The notes below the pieces were generated by a model. It saw nothing but the letters and a program-made list of their open reading frames with translations, had not been told where the DNA came from and did not search any database. From Aulosira sp. FACHB-615 (GTDB taxonomy: Bacteria; Cyanobacteriota; Cyanobacteriia; Cyanobacteriales; Nostocaceae): 64,000 bases of DNA. The position numbers and the translations under genes were made by a program. The stretch spans positions 61,163-125,162 of the forward strand of contig NZ_JACJSE010000019.1 of assembly GCF_014698045.1 (NCBI RefSeq), given 5' to 3'. Position 1 is the first letter of the stretch; each line of letters starts with the position of its first letter. Positions 32,580 to 40,018 of this stretch are shown piece by piece.

Positions 32580-35024
32580 GTGGTGAAATTTGTGGGACGT
32601 GATGAAGAACTGCAAAACCTCCACCAACTATTGCAGGAAAATAACCAAGTAGCCATTGCAGCTATTTTAGGAATGGGTGGACTGGGTAAAACAGAACTCG
32701 CCTTGCAATATGCCATGACTCAGCGCGAAAACTACAAAGGTGGACTGTGCTGGTTACAGGCGAAAGTCGAGGATTTTGGCGTTCAAGTGGTGCGGTTTGC
32801 CAGAACTCAGCTTGATTTAAAGCCACCAGAAGAATTTGATTTATCTACACAAGTACAATACTGCTGGCGGAACTGGCGTGAGGGTAATGTGCTGCTGGTG
32901 GTGGATGATGTTACAGATTACCAGCAAATCAGACCTTACCTACAGGGCGCATCTTCCCGATTTAAAGTGTTGATGACTACCCGCAAAAAGTTGGGTGCAG
33001 CCATCAAGCAATTACCTTTAGATGTATTACAACCAGATGCAGCATTGGAGTTGTTACGGTCTTTGCTGGCAGAAACACCAGGGCGAATTGAGAGAGAATT
33101 AGATGTAGCAAATCAATTGTGCGAATGGCTGGGGTATTTGCCTTTGGGTTTAGAGTTGGTGGGGCGATATCTGGCGCGGAAGCAGGATTTGTCTATATCG
33201 AAAATGATGGGGCGATTAAAGGAAAAGGAAAAGCCACTAGAACAACCTGCACTTGTGAACCCAGAAGCCGATATGACAGCACAATTGGGAGTGCAAGCCG
33301 CCTTTGAGTTGAGTTGGCAGGAATTAGCAGAGGATGATAAGTTATTAGGCTGTGTACTCAGTTTATTTGCAGCCGCCCCCATACCCTGGAAATTAGTAGA
33401 ACAGTGCTTAACAGAAAAAGATGAGGATGAGTTAGAGGAAATTCGGGATGATAAATTATTGAATCTGCATCTACTCCAGCGCAAAGGTGAGGGAATCTAT
33501 CAACTACATCCCCTACTGCGGGAATTTTTCCAATCTAAGTTTACAAGTTTAGAGCAGGTAGAGGAATTTAAGCGATCGTTTTGTCAGGTAATGGTAGCAG
33601 TTGCTAAAGAAATTCCTGAGACTCCTACCCTTGAAGAAATTAACGCTGTTTCCCTCGCCACACCACACATAGCTGAAGTAGCAAACAATCTCATTCAATA
33701 CGTCAGTGATGAAGATGTAATCTGCCCTTTCGTCGGCTTAGGTTATTTCTATCAAGGACAAGGGTTATATACCCAAGCCGAACCTTGGAATCAGCAGTGT
33801 TTATCAACAGCACAAAACCGCTTGGGAGACAATCATCCCGATGTCGCCACCAGCCTCAACAATTTGGCTGAACTCTACCGCACCCAAGGAAAGTACGACC
33901 AAGCCGAACCCCTGTATCTCCAAGCTTTAGAACTCAGACAAAGCCTGCTGGGAGACAATCATCCTGATGTCGCCGCCAGCCTCAACAACTTGGCAGCACT
34001 CTACAATTACCAAGGAAAGTACGACCAAGCTGAACCCCTGTATCTCCAAGCTTTTAAACTCAGACAACGCCTGTTGGGAGACAATCATCTCGATGTCGCC
34101 GCCAGCCTCAACAACTTGGCAGAACTCTACAAATCCCAAGGAAAGTACGACCAAGCTGAACCCCTGTATCTCCAAGCTTTTAAACTCAGACAACGCCTGT
34201 TGGGAGACAATCATCTCGATGTCGCCGAAAGCCTCAACAACTTGGCAGGACTCTACAAATCCCAAGGAAAGTACGACCAAGCCGAACCCCTGCATCTCCA
34301 AGCTTTAGAACTCAGACAACGCCTGCTGGGAGACCATCATCCGTCAGTCGCCCTAAGCCTCAACAATTTGGCAGCACTCTACAAATCCCAAGGAAAGTAC
34401 GACCAAGCCGAACCCCTGTATCTTCAAGCTTTAGAACTCTATAAACGCCTGCTGGGAGACAATCATCCCTCAGTCGCCACCAGCCTCAACAACTTGGCAT
34501 TACTCTACTATTCCCAAGGAAAGTACGACCAAGCCGAACCCCTGTATCTCCAAGCTTTAGAACTCGATAAACGCCTGCTGGGAGACAATCATCCCAATAT
34601 CGCCACCAGCCTCAACAACTTGGCAGCACTCTACTATTCCCAAGAAAAGTATGACCAAGCCGAACTTCTGTATCTCCAAGCTTTAGAACTCCATAAACGC
34701 CTGCTGGGAGAGAATCATCCCAATGTCGCTATGAGTCTCAACAACTTGGCAAATCTCTACAATTACCAAGGAAAGTACGACGAAGCCGAACCTCTGTATC
34801 TCCAAGCTTTAGAACTCGATAAACGCCTGCTGGGAGAGAATCATCCCAATGTCGCCACCAGCCTCCACAACTTGGCAGCACTCTACTATTCCCAAGGACG
34901 GTATGACGAAGCCGAACCCCTGTATCTCCAAGCTTTGAATATTTTGGAGCGAAGTTTAGGAGGGAATCATCCTAATACTGTGAGAGTGCGTGAGAATTTA
35001 GCAATTTTACGCGATCATCTCTAA
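32580..35024 (+). CDS. NB-ARC ATPase with TPR repeats (STAND protein, C-terminal part)
   Basis: The 814 residues from GTG 32580 contain an NB-ARC nucleotide-binding domain, a winged-helix region and ten tetratricopeptide repeats. Walker A is Gly-Met-Gly-Gly-Leu-Gly-Lys-Thr near residue 29, Walker B is Leu-Leu-Val-Val-Asp-Asp-Val near 101, and a Gly-Tyr-Leu-Pro-Leu-Gly-Leu motif lies near 188. The TPRs, from about residue 385 to 800, have a 42-residue period of the kinesin-light-chain type (Leu-Asn-Asn-Leu-Ala-x-Leu-Tyr, Tyr-Asp-Gln-Ala-Glu-Pro). In STAND proteins the repeats sense a ligand and nucleotide exchange drives oligomerisation. No good ribosome site precedes the GTG. The reading frame is the same as that of the upstream 32049-32510 segment. 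Confidence 0.88.
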   Translation: MVKFVGRDEELQNLHQLLQENNQVAIAAILGMGGLGKTELALQYAMTQRENYKGGLCWLQAKVEDFGVQVVRFARTQLDLKPPEEFDLSTQVQYCWRNWREGNVLLVVDDVTDYQQIRPYLQGASSRFKVLMTTRKKLGAAIKQLPLDVLQPDAALELLRSLLAETPGRIERELDVANQLCEWLGYLPLGLELVGRYLARKQDLSISKMMGRLKEKEKPLEQPALVNPEADMTAQLGVQAAFELSWQELAEDDKLLGCVLSLFAAAPIPWKLVEQCLTEKDEDELEEIRDDKLLNLHLLQRKGEGIYQLHPLLREFFQSKFTSLEQVEEFKRSFCQVMVAVAKEIPETPTLEEINAVSLATPHIAEVANNLIQYVSDEDVICPFVGLGYFYQGQGLYTQAEPWNQQCLSTAQNRLGDNHPDVATSLNNLAELYRTQGKYDQAEPLYLQALELRQSLLGDNHPDVAASLNNLAALYNYQGKYDQAEPLYLQAFKLRQRLLGDNHLDVAASLNNLAELYKSQGKYDQAEPLYLQAFKLRQRLLGDNHLDVAESLNNLAGLYKSQGKYDQAEPLHLQALELRQRLLGDHHPSVALSLNNLAALYKSQGKYDQAEPLYLQALELYKRLLGDNHPSVATSLNNLALLYYSQGKYDQAEPLYLQALELDKRLLGDNHPNIATSLNNLAALYYSQEKYDQAELLYLQALELHKRLLGENHPNVAMSLNNLANLYNYQGKYDEAEPLYLQALELDKRLLGENHPNVATSLHNLAALYYSQGRYDEAEPLYLQALNILERSLGGNHPNTVRVRENLAILRDHL
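33800..34960 (+). repeat. 126-bp direct repeats encoding TPR units
   Basis: About nine near-identical 126-base units encode the TPR array. Successive units around 34010-34260 differ at only a few positions. Such homogeneity points to recent expansion or gene conversion, and it makes copy number here prone to assembly error. Confidence 0.8.
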
Positions 35025-35080
35025 TGAGAACACGAAAATTTACCTTCCCAACCGCATCACTCTAGCTTTTATCTCCAAGT

Positions 35081-35311
35081 TTCCTGTTTTGAACTCAACG
35101 TTTCATGTTCAGAACCCGAAGTTTCGTGTTGCAAACGAGAATGTTCCTGTTTCCAACTAAAGTATTCTTGTTTTCAGTGAGAACGTTCTTGTTCTAAAGG
35201 AGAATGTTTCTGTTTCAAACGAGAACTTTCCTGTTTCCAGTGAGAATGTTCTTGCTGCAAAGGAGAATCTTCTAGTTCTGAGGTCGAATGATGGTGTTTT
35301 GAAACGTGAGT
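35081..35311. repeat. Degenerate 21-bp tandem repeat, about 11 copies
   Basis: Units start at 35081, 35102, 35123, 35144, 35165, 35186, 35207, 35228, 35249, 35270 and 35291. A typical unit is TTCTTGTTCTAAAGGAGAATG. The period is exactly 21 with no indels, although sequences drift to about 60-70 percent identity. On the minus strand the unit reads as a heptad (His-Ser-Pro-Leu-Glu-Gln-Glu-like), but stop codons interrupt it, so it may be a decayed coding repeat. The array begins about 55 bases after the STAND gene. Confidence 0.75.
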
Positions 35312-35345
35312 TCGATGACCTCTCCCCAACCCCTCTCCTTGCAGG

Positions 35346-35552
35346 CTACGGTATACACACAAGTCGAAAATAGGCAGTATGAAAGCCTATCCCGCCTTGA
35401 ACTAAAGTTCCAGGCTCATAGCCAAAGTCCACTCAAGTGGACTGGAATGAGTTTCTTGTTGAGTCCTCTTCAGAGGACTTGCGCTGTGAGACTCGGAATT
35501 TATTCCGAGGCGGGACAGATGCACTCAACCGAGATTTGTGTGTACACCATAG
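35346..35552. mobile_element. 207-bp MITE with terminal inverted repeats and target duplication
   Basis: The left end is CTACGGTATACACACA and the right end, as reverse complement, CTATGGTGTACACACA (14 of 16 match). The 11-base sequence CTCCTTGCAGG flanks the element on both sides (35335-35345 and 35553-35563), as expected for a target-site duplication. The target was a palindromic repeat (CCCCTCTCCTTGCAGGGGAGAGG). Inside are hairpins such as GTCCACTCAAGTGGAC and GTCCTCTTCAGAGGAC. No transposase is encoded, so it would need one supplied in trans. Confidence 0.8.
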
Positions 35553-35568
35553 CTCCTTGCAGGGGAGA

Positions 35569-35701
35569 GGTAAGTAACCACGCAAAATTAATTACAGTCA
35601 TTGCGAGCGAAGCGAAGCAATCCCAGCCCTTGCGATTGCTTCATTTCGCTTCGCTCCATTCGCAATGACTTTGTGTAATTAATTATGTTTAACTACTTAC
35701 C
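35569..35701. mobile_element. MITE-like palindrome with GTCATTGCGAGCG core
   Basis: The outer arms are GGTAAGTA...TTAATTACA on the left and TGTAATTAATTA...TACTTACC on the right. The inner arms are GTCATTGCGAGCGAAGCGAAGC and a near-complement around 35640-35670. It is separated by only 5 bases from the target duplication of the 207-bp MITE, so two elements inserted into one older repeat. The core matches the element at 219-385. Confidence 0.65.
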
Positions 35702-35903
35702 CTGCGGGAAGCAAGCTATGGAGAGGGGTTTTTTAAACTCATCGAACTCACGTTATGAAGGTGTAGGGGGAGCATCATCAAGTAAATTCACAGGCGATAT
35801 GTGGGGTATGATGGGTTTGTTTTGAGAGTGGCGATCGCTTAAAACAAACACTATGAGCGATCGCTTGTGAGAATTGAGAGATATAGCGGTAGTCAGTTTT
35901 TAT

Positions 35904-36281
35904 TCAAAATCCCAATACCTGCATTGATTTTTCTAGCACTTCTTTAGGGCGAAAAGGTTTAGTCAGATATAAATCAGCACCTACCTCTATACCTTTTTGT
36001 TTATCAAATTCTTGTCCTTTTGCTGTCAACATTACAATGTAGACATCATCCATTTTTAAGTCATGCTTAATTATCTGACAAACTTCTAAGCCACTCATTT
36101 TTGGCATCATCACATCAAGAAAAACGAGATTTGGTTTCTCTATTTTGATAGTTTCAAGTGCTTCTTCGCCGTTTCTCGCTGTTAAGATTTCAACACCTTC
36201 ATCTTCTAAAGCTTCTAAAGCTTGTTCCAGTAAAATTACGATGTTAGGTTCATCATCAACAATCAAAATTTTTTGCGTCAT
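35904..36281 (-). CDS. Receiver-only response regulator
   Basis: The 125-residue CheY-like protein has Ile-Val-Asp-Asp-Glu-Pro at the acidic pocket, Asp in Phe-Leu-Asp-Val-Met-Met-Pro as phospho-acceptor, Thr of Leu-Thr-Ala and Lys of Thr-Lys-Pro-Phe-Arg-Pro. ATG 36281 replaces a TTG four codons earlier. It lies 350 bases downstream of the hybrid kinase on the same strand, beyond STRR and a MITE, and probably takes phosphate from one of the two kinases upstream. No output domain is present. Confidence 0.9.
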   Translation of the reverse strand: MTQKILIVDDEPNIVILLEQALEALEDEGVEILTARNGEEALETIKIEKPNLVFLDVMMPKMSGLEVCQIIKHDLKMDDVYIVMLTAKGQEFDKQKGIEVGADLYLTKPFRPKEVLEKSMQVLGF

Positions 36282-36304
36282 AGAGTAATCCAATTTAATA
36301 TTTG

Positions 36305-36350
36305 TAGAGGCTAGAGGCTAGAGGCTAGAGGCTAGAGGCTAGAGGCTAGG
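36305..36350. repeat. STRR heptanucleotide array (GGCTAGA)
   Basis: Six uninterrupted copies of the heptamer GGCTAGA lie here, followed by degenerate units (GGGACTAGGGATTAGAG). Short tandemly repeated heptamers are characteristic of heterocystous cyanobacterial genomes. Confidence 0.85.
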
Positions 36351-36404
36351 GACTAGGGATTAGAGATAAAAGATTATAAAAACCAGTTTTTAAGTGTAAC
36401 AACA

Positions 36405-36616
36405 CTAGTACAGGTCGGCGTAAATAAACAGACTATCTGGAATTGCTAAAAGGCTTGAGGTATCGTTATTCTTTCTTTTTCCTTTTGCCCTTCGGGTTCA
36501 CCATTTGACGACAGTTGCCTCAAGTCGGGAGACCCGCCCACGGCACTGTCTCCTTTATGCCGGGAAACCCGTCCACCGCAATGGCTCACCTTTTTCCTTT
36601 TGCCTTGTTGTACTAG
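36405..36616. mobile_element. MITE-like element with CTAGTACA ends
   Basis: The left end is CTAGTACAGGTCGGCGTAAA and the right end reads TTGTTGTACTAG. A shorter relative at 45952-46062 shares the first 26 bases with few changes and the TTTTTCCTTTTG interior. This copy carries an extra insert (about 36490-36590) with GGGAGACCCGCCCACGG-type repeats. No transposase frame. The TA-ending target is compatible with mobilisation by an IS630/Tc1-type transposase, which is an inference. Confidence 0.6.
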
Positions 36617-36634
36617 CCTCTAGCCCCTCTTAAT

Positions 36635-39600
36635 TCAATGATCAGCCAACATGATAAAAAATACATTTTCTAAATCTTTTTCAAACCGTAGGGTTTTCAC
36701 TAAGTCGGTTTCTGTGGAAAAGATGGAATCAATGATAATCATGTCAGGTTTAGCGGCTCGTGCTTTGTGCAGACATTCTTGGGGGTCGGAGGCTTCAATC
36801 ACGCTGTATCCTTGAGTTTGCAGGACATCTGATAAGGTTTTTAAGGTTGAGGCATTTTTATCAACCACCAATACTTTTTTGCTGGAAGTTCCTTGAGAAA
36901 GTAGTGAACCAATTTCATTACGGAGTTGTTCTGTATTGATGGGCTTGGTGAGATAGCGGTCAATACCAATGTGGTAGCCACGCTCTTTATTTTCAATAAT
37001 TGACAAAATGATGATGGGAATATCTGCCGTTTGCGGGTCATTTTTCAAGACGGCTGCGACATCAAAGCCGTTAATTTGTGGCATCATTACATCCAGAAGA
37101 ATTAAATCGGGACGGGCAATTTTGATTTGATGAATTGCATCCATACCGTCTTTTGCTTCTCGCACTTTGTAGCCTTCGTTTTCTAATTGCTGCCGGAGTA
37201 ATTCTCGAATATTGGTATCATCATCTACTACTAAAATGGTTTTGCGGTTTTCGTTGAATACGGCATTACTCGTAATAACGTGTTCTTTGAGTTGTTTGAC
37301 GAGGGCTTCTAAATTAATTTGTCCATTGTTTTGGTCATCTTTAGTATAAATCGGAATCAAAAACGAGAAAGTGCTGCCTTTTCCTGGTTCACTTTCTACC
37401 CAAATTTTGCCGCCATGATGTTCAACAATTTGTTTGCAAATTGGTAATCCTAATCCTGTACCTTTGGGTTTGTCGGTGAGGGTGTCGCCAACTTGGCGGA
37501 ATTTCTCAAAAACTTTTGGTTGGTCTTCCGGGGCAATACCAATACCTGTATCGATTATGCTAATGCAAACACCTTCGTGCTGTTGTTGGACGCGACAGGT
37601 AACAGTCCCAGTTTGAGTAAATTTCACAGCATTGGAAATTAAGTTAATCAGGACTTGCAATAAACGGTTGCGATCGCCCACTATTTGCGGTAAACCAGAA
37701 TCAATCTCGCTGACTAGTTGCAAGTTATGGGTTTCAAACAAGGCGGCGGTGGCTGTAGTCGCCCAATCTAATAATTCGCCAGGATCAAGGGGCTGCATGT
37801 GCCATTCCACCTTGCCGGCTTCCATTTTGGCAATGTCTAAAACATCGTTAATCAAGGATGTCAGCCGTTCTGCTTCCGAGACAATAATGTTGAGGTTGTC
37901 ACCTACCCGTTTAATGGTTTTTTGCAGTTTGCGGTCTTCGCTAGTCAGCATCGGGAAGACATCGGTTTCGAGTTTTTCTTTGATAATCGAGGCAAACCCC
38001 AACACTGAAGTTAAAGGTGTCCGCAGTTCGTGGGAAACTGTGGAAATAAAATCGGTCTTCATTTTGTCCACTTCTTTTTCGGCGGTGATATCCCGAATTA
38101 GCAATGCAGAACCAAAACAGGTGGCTGGTTCGTTAGCTGTGGTTTGTTTAAAGATAGCGGTGGCGACGGCTTGACCAATGCGTTCTTTCGCCAGTGAAAT
38201 TTCCGCCGCAAAGACTTCTTGGGGATGGGATTGAGTTTGTTCTATTAAATGTGCTAAACCTGCGATCGCTAGTTCTTGATAGTTGCCTTGAAGCATGTTG
38301 GCTGTCAATCCTTGCATAGCTAAAAAGGCAGGATTGAAATGGGTAATTTGCCCTGATATATCTACCACCAACAAACCATCTGCTAAGTTATCTAAAATGG
38401 CATTTAACCCTTGGGCTTCCGCTAGGGTATCTTGCAAGGCGGCTGTGCGTTCCGCAACTCTGGCTTCTAGTTCTTGATTAAGTTGGCGCAGCGCAATTTC
38501 CGCTTGTTTGCGGGCGGTAATATCTGTATTAATTTCTAATACTGCACAAGGTTCACCAGCTGCATCTCGTTGCAAAGTCCATCGACTCTGGACAGTAATA
38601 ATTTTGTCATCGTGGGTAATATGTTGGACTTCTCCTTCCCAATGGCCTTGCTGTAATAACTCGGCGGTGATTTCGGCTTTGGGTTTGGGAAAAACTTTCT
38701 TGAGGAAGGTATAAATATATTGGTCTTTGACTTCTTCTCGCGTCCAATGGTAAAGCCTTTCGGCACCTTGATTCCAATAGGCGACTTTATCACTCATATC
38801 CCGGATAATAATCGCATCACTGGAGTGATTCAGCATATCAAATAAACGCTGATTTTCTGCTTCTGCGAGTTTGCGATCGTGAATATCTGTGCAAGTGCCA
38901 ATCCATTCCCGAATGCTACCATCTGCGGCGAAAACAGGAGCGCCACAAACGGAGAAATAGCGGTAAACTCCATCTTTCCCCCGCAGGCGATATTCAGTTT
39001 GGTAAATACTGCCGTTCGCTACGGCTGTATTCCAGGCGGCTTGGGATTGACTACGGTCATCAGGATGAATCGGATCAATCCAACCCCAACCAGCAACTTC
39101 TTCTTCAGTTTGCCCTGTATAAGCAATCCAAGTGATCATTTCACTGCTAATCCCTAAACCTTCGGCTGTTGCGCCCCAAACAATTTGAGAAGTAGCGGCG
39201 ACTAAAGAGCGATATTTTTCTTTTAATCTTTGATTTTCTGCTTCTGCGAGTTTGCGATCGTGAATATCTGTGCAAGTGCCAATCCACTCTTTGACGTTAC
39301 CATCATCTTCAATGACAGGCGCACCCCAGACCCAAAAGTAGCGATAGTTGCCATCTTCACCACGAATGCGATATTCAATTTGATATTGGCTGAGGTTGGC
39401 AACAGCAATACCCCAAGCTTCTCCAGTGTAGCCGCGATCATCGGGATGAACGGCATCAATCCAACCGCCGTTTTCGGCTTCTGCTAAAGTTTGCCCGGTG
39501 TAAGCTATCCAGTCGGTAAGTTCAAAGCAAATTCCCTCTGGTGAACTCACCCAGACAATTTGCGTATTAGCTTTAATCAAAGAACGGTATCGTGCTTCAC

Positions 39601-40006
39601 TCTGTTTTAAGGTTTTTGCAGATTCCTGATATGCTTTTTGAGTTTGTCTGAGGTCAGTAATATCTTCCACACTCGACCAAATCAACTTCTCTCCATCTTG
39701 TTCAATTATGGCCGCAGAGATTCTCACCGGCACTAAATGTCCATCTTTGTGGATGTATTCTTTCTCATAAGACCCGTGGCGACCAGTTTTTGCTAAGTTT
39801 TCGATAATGGCTTGCTCAGTGGCAATATAACTCTCAGGAGTGATCTGCCAATTGTTGAGGTGGAGAGTTTCTGAAACAGTGCGCCCCAAAATCTCAGCGT
39901 AGGCGGAGTTAGTATGAATTAAAGTCCCATCTGTGCGGTAGAGTACCAGACCAACGGGACATTTTTCCAAGAGATGACGGTTAAATTCGTCAAGTTGGCT
40001 AGACAT
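36635..40006 (-). CDS. Hybrid sensor histidine kinase, five PAS domains and two receivers
   Basis: The 1123-residue soluble kinase has, in order, PAS at about 8-120, 140-255, 265-385, 387-505 and 535-650, several with PAC-type Thr-Asp-Ile-His-Asp-Arg-Lys ends. The HisKA domain has Ser-His-Glu-Leu-Arg-Thr-Pro near 662, the HATPase has Asn-Leu-Ile-Ser-Asn-Ala near 783, and a receiver spans about 905-1015 with Leu-Leu-Asp-Val-Met-Met-Pro. A C-terminal second receiver (about 1022-1123) keeps an Asp in Ile-Ile-Asp-Ser but lacks the usual Lys-Pro end and looks truncated. PAS2 and PAS3 are near repeats of each other. The gene begins 12 bases after the GAF kinase gene. The signals sensed are unknown. 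Confidence 0.92.
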   Translation of the reverse strand: MSSQLDEFNRHLLEKCPVGLVLYRTDGTLIHTNSAYAEILGRTVSETLHLNNWQITPESYIATEQAIIENLAKTGRHGSYEKEYIHKDGHLVPVRISAAIIEQDGEKLIWSSVEDITDLRQTQKAYQESAKTLKQSEARYRSLIKANTQIVWVSSPEGICFELTDWIAYTGQTLAEAENGGWIDAVHPDDRGYTGEAWGIAVANLSQYQIEYRIRGEDGNYRYFWVWGAPVIEDDGNVKEWIGTCTDIHDRKLAEAENQRLKEKYRSLVAATSQIVWGATAEGLGISSEMITWIAYTGQTEEEVAGWGWIDPIHPDDRSQSQAAWNTAVANGSIYQTEYRLRGKDGVYRYFSVCGAPVFAADGSIREWIGTCTDIHDRKLAEAENQRLFDMLNHSSDAIIIRDMSDKVAYWNQGAERLYHWTREEVKDQYIYTFLKKVFPKPKAEITAELLQQGHWEGEVQHITHDDKIITVQSRWTLQRDAAGEPCAVLEINTDITARKQAEIALRQLNQELEARVAERTAALQDTLAEAQGLNAILDNLADGLLVVDISGQITHFNPAFLAMQGLTANMLQGNYQELAIAGLAHLIEQTQSHPQEVFAAEISLAKERIGQAVATAIFKQTTANEPATCFGSALLIRDITAEKEVDKMKTDFISTVSHELRTPLTSVLGFASIIKEKLETDVFPMLTSEDRKLQKTIKRVGDNLNIIVSEAERLTSLINDVLDIAKMEAGKVEWHMQPLDPGELLDWATTATAALFETHNLQLVSEIDSGLPQIVGDRNRLLQVLINLISNAVKFTQTGTVTCRVQQQHEGVCISIIDTGIGIAPEDQPKVFEKFRQVGDTLTDKPKGTGLGLPICKQIVEHHGGKIWVESEPGKGSTFSFLIPIYTKDDQNNGQINLEALVKQLKEHVITSNAVFNENRKTILVVDDDTNIRELLRQQLENEGYKVREAKDGMDAIHQIKIARPDLILLDVMMPQINGFDVAAVLKNDPQTADIPIIILSIIENKERGYHIGIDRYLTKPINTEQLRNEIGSLLSQGTSSKKVLVVDKNASTLKTLSDVLQTQGYSVIEASDPQECLHKARAAKPDMIIIDSIFSTETDLVKTLRFEKDLENVFFIMLADH

Positions 40007-40018
40007 ATTGAGAGTTTC

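Noticed and set aside
33927..34301. A 124-codon minus-strand frame in the TPR region
   Set aside because: It is the complement of the TPR repeats; the plus-strand protein is clearly coding.
35081..35311. 21-bp array considered as a CRISPR array
   Set aside because: There are no unique spacers; the units are contiguous and degenerate, and no cas gene is present.
35306..35668. A 120-codon frame across the 35346-35552 MITE
   Set aside because: It crosses the element ends and the target duplication, so it is not one gene.
36305..36350. Heptamer array considered as a CRISPR array
   Set aside because: Units are 7 bases in direct contact with no spacers; it is an STRR.
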